From Edaphobacter lichenicola (GTDB lineage: Bacteria; Acidobacteriota; Terriglobia; Terriglobales; Acidobacteriaceae), in NCBI RefSeq assembly GCF_025264645.1, contig NZ_CP073696.1, forward strand, positions 2,852,001-2,916,000: a DNA stretch of 64,000 nucleotides. The letters are read 5' to 3'. A program made the translations under genes and the position numbers. Positions within the stretch are counted from its first letter, which is position 1. Each line of letters opens with the position of its first letter. A model generated the notes under the pieces. It was not told the DNA's origin, made no database searches, and saw only the letters and a list, made by a program, of their open reading frames with translations. This document shows positions 9,821 through 19,077 of this stretch, piece by piece.

Positions 9821-10122
9821 TGAAGACTGCAAGCAGTATTTTCTTTAGCCTCCTGATTTTGATTGCAATACCGGGACTTTCGCAGACGGCAGATGGTAAT
9901 AAGGCTGCGGTCAACAGCGAGCAGCAGTCGAAGACCACAACGGTGCATGTTACGCAACAGAGAGATGGTCAAAAAGTGTTTGAGGAGAATTGTTCGCGCT
10001 GTCATACCACGCCGCAGAGCTTCTCTCCAAGAATCTCAGGAACGGTTACTCGACATATGCGCGTGCGTGCTGGGCTAAGCAAAGAAGACGAACAGGCAAT
10101 CCTACGCTTCCTGAATCCATAA
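9820..10122 (+). CDS. Small periplasmic c-type cytochrome
   Basis: A 100-residue protein with a cleavable signal peptide (hydrophobic residues 5-20, cleavage near GLSQT) and one heme-binding CSRCH motif at about residue 58. A Met in RHMRVRAGL is the likely distal heme ligand, and the C-terminus ILRFLNP is typical of mono-heme class I cytochromes. It begins inside the stop codon of the barrel gene and should be made with it. Likely role: periplasmic electron carrier working with the barrel protein; partner reductase and acceptor are not in the window. Confidence 0.85.
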   Translation: MKTASSIFFSLLILIAIPGLSQTADGNKAAVNSEQQSKTTTVHVTQQRDGQKVFEENCSRCHTTPQSFSPRISGTVTRHMRVRAGLSKEDEQAILRFLNP

Positions 10123-10154
10123 TGAGTTACTGAATACTTCGTTGTCTCCGGAGG

Positions 10155-11375
10155 ATGTGTCACGTGGTGAAGATGAGACACCTACGCCATCCTCTAAGGA
10201 CGTTAAAAGCGGCGAAGGCTTTATTCGCCGCGCGTTTGAGCATGTGGAAGTTTGCTGCTTATGGCGAGCGCCACTTTCGGGGCGATGCGCGCTACAACCT
10301 GCAAAGTGTTACTGACGGTTTCTTATCTCGTATCCAACACGCTGACGATGATGCGGATATTCTGTCAAGGGTTTGCACATCCTATATTCGCGCCGTGGAG
10401 CAGCAAGAGTTCGCACCTGAAGCATTTAGAGCCACGGAATGGTGGCAGCAGGTGCAGCAGCGAAGTCTAGCTCCCGTAATGCGGGCGTTACTTACCTCAG
10501 ACATCTTAGCTTTGAAGGGAATGTACCAAAACTTCTTTCGCGATCCATGTTCCGCGGGTCTGATAACTGCGCCATACGGAATGTCGAAGGCATATTTTGG
10601 GGGCAAGATAAAAGATATTCACCGTCGATTTTATCTAAGTCTTGTACTTCATCGCTTTGACTACTGGACGGAGAAGACAGGCGGCCGCTTTACGTTGAAT
10701 GATTTGGCCGGTCCGGATATTGGAAATCCGTTTGGTGTGGTGTTTGAAGGAACGCACATAAGAGTTGGCGCCGAGTTTGCACACTATTGTGCGCACAAGA
10801 TCGACAGCTTACTCGACTCTAAAATCACAGCCGTCGCAGAGATTGGAGGCGGGTTCGGCGGTATGGCTTATTATCTTCTCCGTAACCGGCCAAGAGTAAC
10901 GTATCTCGATTTCGATGTTCCAGAGAGCATTGCACTGACCTCGTATTACCTCATAAAAGCTTTTCCTCAATTAAAGTTTTTACTCTTCGGAGAGCACAAT
11001 CTGACGAAGGAGGCCATTGATGAGGCGGATGTGGTACTCATGCCGACGTTCGCACTGGCAAATTTGCCCTCGGGAACTGTCGATCTTACTTTTAGCTCCC
11101 ATGCGATGTCAGATATATCTTCCGAAGCATTGGTTGAATATCTAAATCATATCGACCGAGTCACGCGAGATTGCTTCTTACATATCGGGAATAAACGTGC
11201 AAGTGAGTTGATTTCAGACTTGATAAGCCGGAGATGCGCTTCGTTCGACCTAGTTGATACGCGCTCGTCGGATTGGCACAGCCACAAGGTTTTCAGTGCG
11301 GGTATCGATAGTGCTGAGGGCCTTGCGGCTTCAACCATATTGGAGCAGCACTATATGAGAACAAATCGGTCATGA
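10155..11375 (+). CDS. Putative sugar O-methyltransferase
   Basis: 406 residues. The central part (about 235-350) is an S-adenosylmethionine-dependent methyltransferase fold: VAEIGGGFGGMAYYLL is the glycine-rich SAM loop, followed by an acidic TYLDFDVPE strand end and a later FSSHAMSDIS motif. This pattern matches the family named putative sugar O-methyltransferase (TIGR04371), often found in polysaccharide or peptide tailoring clusters. The ATG at 10155 touches the GGAGG Shine-Dalgarno, so the in-frame GTG at 10164 or 10167 is a better start. It follows the cytochrome gene by about 30 bases on the same strand. The acceptor is unknown. Confidence 0.75.
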   Translation: MCHVVKMRHLRHPLRTLKAAKALFAARLSMWKFAAYGERHFRGDARYNLQSVTDGFLSRIQHADDDADILSRVCTSYIRAVEQQEFAPEAFRATEWWQQVQQRSLAPVMRALLTSDILALKGMYQNFFRDPCSAGLITAPYGMSKAYFGGKIKDIHRRFYLSLVLHRFDYWTEKTGGRFTLNDLAGPDIGNPFGVVFEGTHIRVGAEFAHYCAHKIDSLLDSKITAVAEIGGGFGGMAYYLLRNRPRVTYLDFDVPESIALTSYYLIKAFPQLKFLLFGEHNLTKEAIDEADVVLMPTFALANLPSGTVDLTFSSHAMSDISSEALVEYLNHIDRVTRDCFLHIGNKRASELISDLISRRCASFDLVDTRSSDWHSHKVFSAGIDSAEGLAASTILEQHYMRTNRS

Positions 11376-11599
11376 GATAGGTTGACGAATCTATCTCATA
11401 TGTATAACTAACCTTTGCCAGCTTCCTGAGGGCGGACTTGCACAGCGCCTGGGGACTTCGCGATGCCTGATGGTCAAGTGTTCTACGGACGATCACAATA
11501 GAATTTCGGATGACCGTCATGCGCTCCGAGCAGGAGTCCCGGGACCGTCTCCAATTCAAGCACGATATTTGAGACGTGCAAAATCCACGGAATGCGTCT

Positions 11600-12949
11600 T
11601 TAGACTACAAGCGATAGAGCGATCGTGAGAATTAGTGCCATAACCGAAATGATCGTTTCACAGACGGACCAGGTCTTGATCGTTTGGACAACGCTCATCC
11701 CGAAGTACTCCTTCACCAGCCAGAAGCCCCCGTCATTGACGTGCGAAAAGATGAGCGAACCCGCACCGGTGGCGATGGCAAGCAATTCGGGATGAACTCC
11801 CGTGCTATTCAAAGCGATCGGAGCCACAATGCCGGCAGCTGTCGTCATCGCTACGGTTGCCGATCCGGTCGCGAGGCGGAGCAGCGCAGCAAGAGTCCAG
11901 GCGAGCAGGATCAGAGGAACGTGACTGCGCATCGCGAGAACTATAATCGCGTTGGATACTCCACTATCTAACAGTATCCGTCCGAAACCGCCGCCTGCGC
12001 CAACCAGCAGCGTAATGGTTGCGGTGGGCGCCAGGCATTCATTGCTAAAGCGCAGGATTGTTTCTCGCGAGAAGCCCCGCATCCGGCCTAGTGTTACGAA
12101 GCTGAACAACACACCGACGAGTAGAGCCAGATCATCATTGCCGACAAAATGCAATCCATTATTCAAGGCGCTTCCATCTTTCGAGATAGCGTCTGCCCAA
12201 CTCCCGATCAGCATTAGGATGACCGGCAGCAGAATGGTGAATAAAGTGAGCCCGAAACTTGGCAGGCTGCGGTCTTTATCGTTACCAGCGAAATCCTCTG
12301 CCATCGGGTTCTCTGCCGCAAGCTGCACATGGGGCGCAATCAGCTTGGCATAAATTGGTCCCGCGATCACCGCTGTTGGAAGTCCGACGATCAATGCATA
12401 AAGAATTGTGCGGCCCACGTCGGCCTTATAGATCGTTACTGCCAAGAGCGCAGCGGGGTGCGGCGGCACCAATCCGTGGACCACGGAAAGTCCAGCCAGC
12501 ATGGGTAGGCCCACCAGGATAAGCGAAGTTCCGGTACGACGGGCCACTGTAAACACAACTGGAATCAACAGCACGAAGCCTACCTCAAAGAAAGCAGGCA
12601 GGCCTACTAAGAATCCAATAACTACCATCGCCCATGGGATATTCTTCTCACCGAACAGTCGGATAAGGGTATATGCGATCTGGTCCGCACCACCCGATTC
12701 AGCCATCATCTTGCCCAGCATGGTGCCCAACGCCACTACGATCGCGATGTGCCCCAAAGTTGCGCCGACACCGGCTTCGAAGGAATGAATCACGGTCGCA
12801 AGCGGCATGCCCACAACCACGGCAAGCGACAGAGCGGTGAGAATGAGTGTGATGACCGGATTCAGTTTGAACACAGCAATGAGCAGGATCAGGCCAATGA
12901 CCGATACGCACGCGGAGAGCAGCAAAAAGATACTGTGGTGGTCGACCAT
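11600..12949 (-). CDS. GntP family permease (gluconate/organic acid type)
   Basis: 449 residues, hydrophobic throughout, with about 12-14 membrane segments and GntP/ArsB-superfamily signatures such as ALGTMLGKMMAESGGADQIA and LVPPHPAALLA. GntP members are inner-membrane proton symporters for gluconate, related acids or sometimes D-serine (DsdX). Here it is the last gene of a convergent-free minus-strand set with RidA (7 bases upstream) and D-aminoacylase, so uptake of a D-amino acid or N-acyl-D-amino acid is more likely than gluconate. That substrate is inferred from neighbours only. Confidence 0.88.
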   Translation of the reverse strand: MVDHHSIFLLLSACVSVIGLILLIAVFKLNPVITLILTALSLAVVVGMPLATVIHSFEAGVGATLGHIAIVVALGTMLGKMMAESGGADQIAYTLIRLFGEKNIPWAMVVIGFLVGLPAFFEVGFVLLIPVVFTVARRTGTSLILVGLPMLAGLSVVHGLVPPHPAALLAVTIYKADVGRTILYALIVGLPTAVIAGPIYAKLIAPHVQLAAENPMAEDFAGNDKDRSLPSFGLTLFTILLPVILMLIGSWADAISKDGSALNNGLHFVGNDDLALLVGVLFSFVTLGRMRGFSRETILRFSNECLAPTATITLLVGAGGGFGRILLDSGVSNAIIVLAMRSHVPLILLAWTLAALLRLATGSATVAMTTAAGIVAPIALNSTGVHPELLAIATGAGSLIFSHVNDGGFWLVKEYFGMSVVQTIKTWSVCETIISVMALILTIALSLVV

Positions 12950-12956
12950 CGGCAGA

Positions 12957-13349
12957 TTAGTTCCCCGAAGCCTTATAGGCCACGCAATCGATCTCTACCT
13001 TACAGTCGACAACCATACTCGATACGACGCATGCGCGGGCCGGAGGGTTTTCGCCGAAGTGTGTTTTGAAGACGGCATTGAATGAGGAAAAGTCGCGCGG
13101 ATCTTCAAGCCAGACGCCGCAACGCACGACGTGCTCCGGACCATACCCGGCCTCAGTCAAGATCGATAGCAGGTTGCGAATTGCCAGTTGCGACTGGGCA
13201 ACAATGTTGCCGGCAATAACCTCGCCATTGACCATTGGAACCTGGCCCGATACATACAGCCATCCGTCCGCCTCGACCGCTCGTGCAAAAGGAAGGTGCT
13301 GACCACCTGTACCGTTGCCACCTTCTACGCCATACCGCTTAATCCTCAT
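12957..13349 (-). CDS. RidA family enamine/imine deaminase
   Basis: 130 residues, the usual length of RidA (YjgF/YER057c/UK114). Conserved features: GQHLPFARAVE, LYVSGQVP and the catalytic Arg-x-Cys in PPARACVV, followed by KVEIDCVAYK. Family members hydrolyse reactive enamine/imine intermediates released by PLP enzymes acting on serine or threonine. Placed between the GntP permease and D-aminoacylase and near a PLP-type D-amino acid enzyme, it plausibly protects against 2-aminoacrylate made by that pathway. RidA works as a cytoplasmic trimer. Confidence 0.9.
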   Translation of the reverse strand: MRIKRYGVEGGNGTGGQHLPFARAVEADGWLYVSGQVPMVNGEVIAGNIVAQSQLAIRNLLSILTEAGYGPEHVVRCGVWLEDPRDFSSFNAVFKTHFGENPPARACVVSSMVVDCKVEIDCVAYKASGN

Positions 13350-13404
13350 CCCTGGGCTCCTTAAAGAATTAGAGTTACGAAATCATTGTTCGAATACAGA
13401 CCGA

Positions 13405-14859
13405 TTACTGAAGCCAGAAACTTTCGCCGCGAGGTAAAAAGCGTCCTCCGCGACTCCCCGACGCTCCTTCGCTGGTGTAGGAGAGAACACCGTTCACCCA
13501 TACGGCAGTAATGCCCTTGGCTGGGCGTATTGGATCGGAGAACGTTGCCATGTCGATGATAGTCTCCGGGTCAAAGAGCACCAGATCGGCATAATAGTCC
13601 TTGCGTATTAACCCGCGCTTGGCTAGCCCGAACCTTTGCGCTGGTAATCCAGTCATCTTGTGGACCGCCTCCGCAAGCGAGAACAGTCCTTCGTCGCGGC
13701 TATATCGTCCGAGCACACGTGGAAAGGTGCCCCACAGGCGGGGATGAGGTCGCGGATCGTTGGGTAGGCCATCGGAGCCGATCATGGTCGCTGAGTGGCG
13801 CAAAATCCGGCGCATGTCGTCCTCGGAGATGCTGTGATAGATTGCGCCAGCCGGTTGCAGCTGTTGTGCCGTTTGTAGCTGACTTTTCTGCCAGCGCTCG
13901 GCAACCTGTGCTAGAGATTGGCCAGCTACCTCCGGATGTGGCGTGCTCCAGGTAATCGTGATGTGAACTCGCTCATCCACCTGCCGAAGATCGAGCGTGC
14001 TCGAGCCAGCCGCGTAGGGATAGCAATCGCAACCCGCAAGTTGCGACGTTCTTGCAATCTCCAGCGCATGCAATACCTCACTACTGCGGCCCCAGTTGGC
14101 GATGCCGGCGCACTTCAAATGCGAGATGATAACCGGCACATGGCTGAGGCGACCGATTTCGAAGGCCTCACGCATTGCGTCGAGGATGCCGTCTGCCTCA
14201 GTACGCATGTGCGTTGTGTACACAGCGCCTGCCGCCTGCAGCGGCTTTGCCAGCGCTAGCATTTCTTCGGTGGACGCCGCATTGGCAGATAGATAGGCGA
14301 GACCGGAACTTAGTCCGAGCGCTCCGCCGTCAAGAGCTTGCTGTAGTTGCTCGCGCATCGCTTCAACTTCGCTTTCCGTTGCAGCGCGATCAAGCCGGTC
14401 CATATGGTTATTCCGCAAGGCCGTGTGACCGATCAGCACACCAACGTTCACCGCAGGCCGCGCATCCCGGACGGCATCGATGTACGTGGCAAAGGTTGGA
14501 TAGCGAAAATCTTCTGCCTCGCCAAGGAGGTTCATAGGGTCAGGGGGCTCGCTGCGCAACACGACTGGCGTGGCGCTGATGCCGCAGTTGCCAACGATCA
14601 CCGTGGTGATACCCTGCGAAATCTTCGGCAGCATCGCCGGCGTGCAAATCACGGCGGTGTCGTCATGGGTATGGACATCGATAAAACCGGGCGCCAGCAC
14701 CAGACCATCGGCGTCCACAGACTTTCGCGCATCGTAATCAAGAGAAACGCCAATCTCGCAGATTCTGTCACTACGAACGGCGACATCCAGGAGTTCTGAC
14801 GCCACGCCGGTGCCGTCCAGCACCCGCGCATTACGGATCAGTGTGTCGCAACCTAGCAT
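13405..14859 (-). CDS. N-acyl-D-amino-acid deacylase (D-aminoacylase)
   Basis: 484 residues of the amidohydrolase superfamily. Metal-binding FIDVHTHDD is at about residue 60-68, VGNCGISATPV at about 92, a further His in ISHLKCAG, and the catalytic Asp in MIGSDGLPND near 370. The length and these motifs match D-aminoacylases, which cleave N-acyl-D-amino acids to the free D-amino acid. Downstream on the same strand lie RidA and the permease, so the three form a catabolic operon. It is divergent from the D-serine-deaminase-like gene, with only 60 bases between the starts and a palindrome inside that gap. Confidence 0.9.
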   Translation of the reverse strand: MLGCDTLIRNARVLDGTGVASELLDVAVRSDRICEIGVSLDYDARKSVDADGLVLAPGFIDVHTHDDTAVICTPAMLPKISQGITTVIVGNCGISATPVVLRSEPPDPMNLLGEAEDFRYPTFATYIDAVRDARPAVNVGVLIGHTALRNNHMDRLDRAATESEVEAMREQLQQALDGGALGLSSGLAYLSANAASTEEMLALAKPLQAAGAVYTTHMRTEADGILDAMREAFEIGRLSHVPVIISHLKCAGIANWGRSSEVLHALEIARTSQLAGCDCYPYAAGSSTLDLRQVDERVHITITWSTPHPEVAGQSLAQVAERWQKSQLQTAQQLQPAGAIYHSISEDDMRRILRHSATMIGSDGLPNDPRPHPRLWGTFPRVLGRYSRDEGLFSLAEAVHKMTGLPAQRFGLAKRGLIRKDYYADLVLFDPETIIDMATFSDPIRPAKGITAVWVNGVLSYTSEGASGSRGGRFLPRGESFWLQ

Positions 14860-14873
14860 CCCGGCTCCTTCAA

Positions 14874-14888
14874 GATATAGGCTATATC
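14874..14888. promoter_or_regulatory. Candidate operator, palindrome GATATAG-G-CTATATC
   Basis: A perfect 7-base inverted repeat around one central base, lying in the 60-base gap between the divergent D-aminoacylase and D-amino acid deaminase genes. Its position allows one regulator to control both. No regulator gene is beside it in the window. Confidence 0.5.
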
Positions 14889-14919
14889 CATCGGTGTCTT
14901 TGTTCCCTCACTCTCTGCT

Positions 14920-16215
14920 ATGGACGTCCATTCCTTGAAAATTCGAGCCTCGGCGCGCACATCCACCCTTTCCGCCATTGCCCCTTTGAATAAGGGCGTG
15001 GGCTTTATGGATCAAGCGACCGAACATGAAGACATTGCACAACTCGACTGGAACCTATTGCGGGAGGATCTCAGCCTGCCCACAGCCGTTTTGTACAAAG
15101 ACAGGATATTGCACAACCTGAACTGGATGCAGCAGTTCATAAACCGCTATGGCGTCAAATTGGCCCCGCACGGCAAGACCACCATGGCTCCCAGTTTATT
15201 TGAGCTGCAATTGCAAGGTGGAGCATGGGGGATCACGCTTGCTACCGCACATCAGACGCTGGTCGCATACACGTATGGAGTACGTCGTATTCTCATGGCA
15301 AACCAATTGATTGGCAAAGAAAATATGGCGATCGTCGCGCGGCTGCTGGAGGATCCAGATTTTGTTTACTACTGCCTCGTCGATTCGGTAGCTCAGGTCG
15401 AACAACTTGGAGCGTTTTACTCGAAGCGGAATCAGCGTCTTAATGTGCTGCTTGAGTTAGGCGTAATGGGGGGTCGCTCTGGCGTTCGCGACGAGCAACA
15501 ACTACAGGCGGTACTGGATGCCCTTTCCCGCTGGAGCAATTCCGTCATTCTAAGCGGTGTCGAGATTTATGAAGGTGTTCTAGAGAAAGAGTCTTCCATC
15601 CGCGCATTTCTTCAAGAGGCGGTTCACATAACGCGAACGCTTGCTAACAAGAAGCGCTTCCAACAATCGCCTATCCTCCTTTCAGGAGCTGGTTCTGCCT
15701 GGTACGACGTGGTTGCTGAAGAGTTCTCGGCCGCGGGGTTTGCAGATACAGTTGAGATCGTTCTACGCCCCGGTTGCTATCTCACACACGACGTCGGCGC
15801 GTACCGAGAGGCACAAACGAAAATCCAACAACGCAATCCTATCGCACACCAGATGCACTCAAGTCTTCTGCCTGCACTTCAGGTCTGGGCCTATGTGCAG
15901 TCGATACCTGAAACCGGTAAGGCGATCATCGGAATGGGCAAGCGCGATGCCGCCTTTGATTCCGGACTTCCAACTCCTGCATTGCACTTCAGACCAGGCG
16001 ATACGTCGCCGAAAGCTGCCCCCGCCCACTGGGCACTTACCAAAATGATGGATCAGCACGGATATTTGCAAATCACAGCACAGGACGATCTTCGCGTAGG
16101 CGACATGGTCGGCTTCGATATTTCGCACCCTTGTCTGACCTTCGACAAATGGCGCCTGCTGCCGATGCTGAACGCCGACTATCAGGTCATCGACATGATT
16201 CAGACCTTCTTCTAA
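14920..16215 (+). CDS. D-serine deaminase-like / amino acid deaminase (fold-type III PLP enzyme)
   Basis: 431 residues with an alanine-racemase-type N-terminal barrel and a C-terminal D-serine dehydratase-like domain. The PLP lysine is in LAPHGKTTMAP near residue 86, the GVEIYEG and GAGSAW motifs bind substrate and phosphate, and SHPCLTFDKWR near the end supplies the His and Cys that bind the catalytic zinc in DSD-type enzymes. Members deaminate D-serine or D-threonine or cleave D-threonine. An internal ATG at 15007 (MDQATEHED) would remove 29 weakly conserved residues and leave more promoter space, so the real start may be there. With the divergent deacylase operon it forms a pathway from N-acyl-D-amino acids to 2-oxo acids. 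Confidence 0.87.
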   Translation: MDVHSLKIRASARTSTLSAIAPLNKGVGFMDQATEHEDIAQLDWNLLREDLSLPTAVLYKDRILHNLNWMQQFINRYGVKLAPHGKTTMAPSLFELQLQGGAWGITLATAHQTLVAYTYGVRRILMANQLIGKENMAIVARLLEDPDFVYYCLVDSVAQVEQLGAFYSKRNQRLNVLLELGVMGGRSGVRDEQQLQAVLDALSRWSNSVILSGVEIYEGVLEKESSIRAFLQEAVHITRTLANKKRFQQSPILLSGAGSAWYDVVAEEFSAAGFADTVEIVLRPGCYLTHDVGAYREAQTKIQQRNPIAHQMHSSLLPALQVWAYVQSIPETGKAIIGMGKRDAAFDSGLPTPALHFRPGDTSPKAAPAHWALTKMMDQHGYLQITAQDDLRVGDMVGFDISHPCLTFDKWRLLPMLNADYQVIDMIQTFF

Positions 16216-16229
16216 ACAGCCCACCACCA

Positions 16230-16254
16230 AGCCTGACATTCCATACCTCAGGCT
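16230..16254. terminator. Weak hairpin between convergent genes
   Basis: A 7-base stem AGCCTGA/TCAGGCT with an 11-base loop, without a strong T-run, between the convergent deaminase and selO genes. It may terminate in either direction. Confidence 0.35.
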
Positions 16255-16285
16255 CTTAAGTGTCCTGCCCAGAGAGCCGCACCTG

Positions 16286-17830
16286 TTATGTTCCGCAGAA
16301 CGTCTGACTCACGAATTCCTCGGGACGAGCTGGCGTAGCATACCGTTCCAGTCCCATCCTGTCTTCATAGGGCCGTGACACAACGTCGAGAAGTTCCTCG
16401 AACGGTTGGAAGTCCTGTCGTTCGACAGCGGCAACGAGTGCCGCTTCTACTATGTGGTTGCGTGGGATGAATGCCGGATTTACCATCCGCATAGCTGCAG
16501 CGCGCTCTCGCGCCGATACTGACTCTTTCACCATACGAAGACGCCATCCAGCAGCCCACGAATCAAAAGCCTCAGGTTTGGCGAACAGCACACGTACTCC
16601 CTCATCACCCGTCGGCCCGTCCACTGCATAGCACAGTCGGCGGAAGGTCAGTGTGAAATCAGCGTGATTGGTGGCCATGAGGTCTAGCAGATCTTGAATT
16701 AGCGTTTCATCACCTTCGCGCTCCGACAAGAGACCGACTTTGCGTCGGAGGCCAGCACGGTGAGCCACCTCGAACTGCGGAACAAAGCCAGCGAGCGCCT
16801 CGTTAGCAGAGATCAGCGCAGCCTCTTCGCCTCCCTCCTCATACACCAAAACAGGCAGCAACGCCTCTGCGAGACGTATCAGGTTCCAGTGTGCAGCGCG
16901 AGGCTGATTCCCGTACGCATAGCGCCCTTGACGGTCGATCGAACTAAATACCTTGTCCGGATCGTACGCCTCCATAAAGGCACAGGGACCATAGTCGATT
17001 GTCTCGCCTGAAATCGACGTGTTATCGGTGTTCATCACACCATGGATGAAGCCTAGATGTAGCCAACGCGCGATCAGTTGCGCTTGCCGGGCGATCACGC
17101 TATTCAACAGAGACCTGTACGGCCGTTTCGTCTGTGCGGCCTCCGGATAGTGCCGGGCGATCGCATAGTCCGCCAGCTGCCGCGTCCCCTCCGTGTCCCC
17201 CCGTGCGGCAAAATACTGGAAAGTGCCCACTCGGAGGTGGCTCGCTGCTACCCGGGTCAGTACGGCTCCCGGCAGCACAGTTTCGCGTTGCACTCGTTCC
17301 CCGGTGGTCACAGCGGCAAGGGCGCGGGTGGTCGGCACACCTAGCGCCGCCATTGCTTCGCTCACGATGTACTCGCGCAAAACCGGACCGAGCGCCGCCC
17401 TGCCGTCACCGCTACGGGAAAAGGGAGTCGGACCGGAGCCTTTGAGCTGAATGTCGTAGCGCACGCCGTCAAGCCCTATTACCTCACCAAGTAGATTGGC
17501 ACGGCCGTCACCGAGTTGGGGCACGAAATACCCGAACTGGTGCCCAGCATAAGCCATCGCCAGAGGCTCAGCGCCCTCAGCTACACGGTTGCCGGTCAGG
17601 ATTTCGATTCCTTGCGCGCTTGCCAGCGCGTCCGGGTCCAACCCAAGACCGCAAGCCAGTTTCACATTAATCTTGACCAGACCAGGGCTCGCTACTGGTG
17701 TTGGATTCAGCCGCACATAGAACTGCTCGGGCAGCCGTGCATAAGTGTTTTTGAAACCGAAACGGATGCTGGACCGATCGTTACCGGAGCCGGCTAGCAG
17801 CGAGATCGCGGGAGCATTTGGGGAACTCAT
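16286..17830 (-). CDS. selO: SelO family protein adenylyltransferase
   Basis: 514 residues of the SelO/YdiU family, a kinase-fold enzyme that transfers AMP from ATP to Ser, Thr or Tyr of proteins. Seen motifs: [17 protein letters not shown] near residue 95, [21 protein letters not shown] near 130, and [21 protein letters not shown] near 265, which carries the metal-binding Asn and Asp. The C-terminus ends TFCGT, with the Cys that replaces selenocysteine in bacterial members. Length and order are normal. It stands alone, convergent with the D-amino acid gene. In other bacteria the enzyme is linked to redox stress. Confidence 0.95.
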   Translation of the reverse strand: MSSPNAPAISLLAGSGNDRSSIRFGFKNTYARLPEQFYVRLNPTPVASPGLVKINVKLACGLGLDPDALASAQGIEILTGNRVAEGAEPLAMAYAGHQFGYFVPQLGDGRANLLGEVIGLDGVRYDIQLKGSGPTPFSRSGDGRAALGPVLREYIVSEAMAALGVPTTRALAAVTTGERVQRETVLPGAVLTRVAASHLRVGTFQYFAARGDTEGTRQLADYAIARHYPEAAQTKRPYRSLLNSVIARQAQLIARWLHLGFIHGVMNTDNTSISGETIDYGPCAFMEAYDPDKVFSSIDRQGRYAYGNQPRAAHWNLIRLAEALLPVLVYEEGGEEAALISANEALAGFVPQFEVAHRAGLRRKVGLLSEREGDETLIQDLLDLMATNHADFTLTFRRLCYAVDGPTGDEGVRVLFAKPEAFDSWAAGWRLRMVKESVSARERAAAMRMVNPAFIPRNHIVEAALVAAVERQDFQPFEELLDVVSRPYEDRMGLERYATPARPEEFVSQTFCGT

Positions 17831-18139
17831 TATGCTTTAGATGCGTCCATTCTGTTTTTGTTTCCACTCAGCAACCGCTCCGTACATGCCACTTCGATTC
17901 TTTCATCAACGAAGAACCGGGACCAGAACTGGTATTCGAGCAAACGCTATACAGATCACGGGCCATCAACCAGCTTGTCGAGCGAGCAAATCAAAAGCTG
18001 CGATATTCGTCCTGACCTTGCCCCACTCGACCTCTTGCGTGCTTCGGCTGGTGTATCGAATGTTGCCAGCGCACATCGGTTTGCGTCCGAGCACCTGAAA
18101 CACTCCGGATAAATCTGAGAACCCGATGTGGTCCCTACC
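17831..18139. other. Gene-free stretch
   Basis: About 310 bases between selO and the DUF427 relic; no convincing coding frame, RNA or repeat is visible. It should hold the selO promoter. Confidence 0.5.
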
Positions 18140-18524
18140 CTAGTGCGGAGAAAGCACTAGAATCTCGTCGACTCGATTTGGATAGAAAGCCAGATGATTT
18201 TGGATTTGCTTGACCGCATCGTAGCACGCTTCATAGCGTCCACACGGCATATTCAGACTTTTCTCCTCCGGCGGAAATGCTGTAGTACGTGCAATCTCCC
18301 TTGTAAGGACAATAAGTGTAATGTGTCGTTCTAACCAACTTGGACATGAAGGCATCTTCCCTCGGAACGTAGTAAACGGGCGGATATCCAGCCTCTTCAA
18401 GTCTCAGGGCACGCTTCGACTCAGCCACAACTTTCCCTGAGACAGAGACACGTACGGTCTCCGACACGGCTGAAATCGTAATCGAATGATCAGGTCCGGG
18501 AATCTTGATCTCTTTGCTCTTCAC
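18140..18524 (-). pseudogene. DUF427 family gene broken by a frameshift
   Basis: The first part (from 18524) gives a DUF427 domain with the conserved FMSKLVRTTHYTYCPYKGD and CTYYSI, then stops at 18231 after SEYAVWTL. The expected continuation, YEACYDAVKQIQNHLAFYPNRVDEI, is present in another phase and ends near 18140. One base change in number near 18235-18245 restores a normal single-domain protein of about 125 residues. DUF427 proteins have no established biochemical role. An intact two-domain DUF427 gene lies at 43496. A sequencing error cannot be excluded. Confidence 0.8.
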
Positions 18525-18587
18525 TTCAATGCCTCGCGCTCAATATGGTTGTTCACACATGAACTTGTGACCGTCTTCACGATTCGG

Positions 18588-19001
18588 TTATCCCTTCGAG
18601 TACGACGCAAAAGTCTTGCCAAACATTGGAACCTTGCTCTTTGATTGCTCTTCTGTGGCTTCGTCCTGGATGACATCCCAATGCTCCACAAGGATGCTGT
18701 CCACGATGGGAAGAATGTCGGCGGCGATCCAGTTTACCAGTGAACCAAAGCCCGAAAATCGGCCATGCACGATTACGAAGTCACCATCCGCAACAATCAG
18801 CCCCGCTTCATATCGCAACGTGGGTTGAATTCCTCGAATGAGGTCGAACAAGCCCTCGCGGTCTGGCCCGATATGAGCGCTGTGCTGGATGTAGTTGGGC
18901 GACCAATACCATTCGGCCGCCTTATAGTCTCGCTTATTGAAAAGCGTGTCGAACGCCTCCAGTACCAGGGCTTTATTGCGTTGTTGCAATGTTTGACTCA
19001 T
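18588..19001 (-). CDS. SnoaL/NTF2-like protein
   Basis: A 137-residue protein with the NTF2-like alpha+beta barrel pattern: N-terminal helix MSQTLQQRNKALVLEAFDTLFNKRD, then YIQHSAHIGPDREGL, then strands GLIVADGDFVIVHGRFSG and ILVEHWDVIQDEAT. This is the small polyketide-cyclase-like/SnoaL group, widely annotated as nuclear transport factor 2 family and of mostly unknown substrate. It shares strand and neighbourhood with the Old Yellow Enzyme gene 77 bases upstream and may be cotranscribed with it. Confidence 0.85.
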   Translation of the reverse strand: MSQTLQQRNKALVLEAFDTLFNKRDYKAAEWYWSPNYIQHSAHIGPDREGLFDLIRGIQPTLRYEAGLIVADGDFVIVHGRFSGFGSLVNWIAADILPIVDSILVEHWDVIQDEATEEQSKSKVPMFGKTFASYSKG

Positions 19002-19077
19002 CGCTTTCTCCTAAATACCGAGATCGTTCGGCAAGGCAAACGGCGGCATATTCTCTCAAACATGCCGCCTCAGCCAT

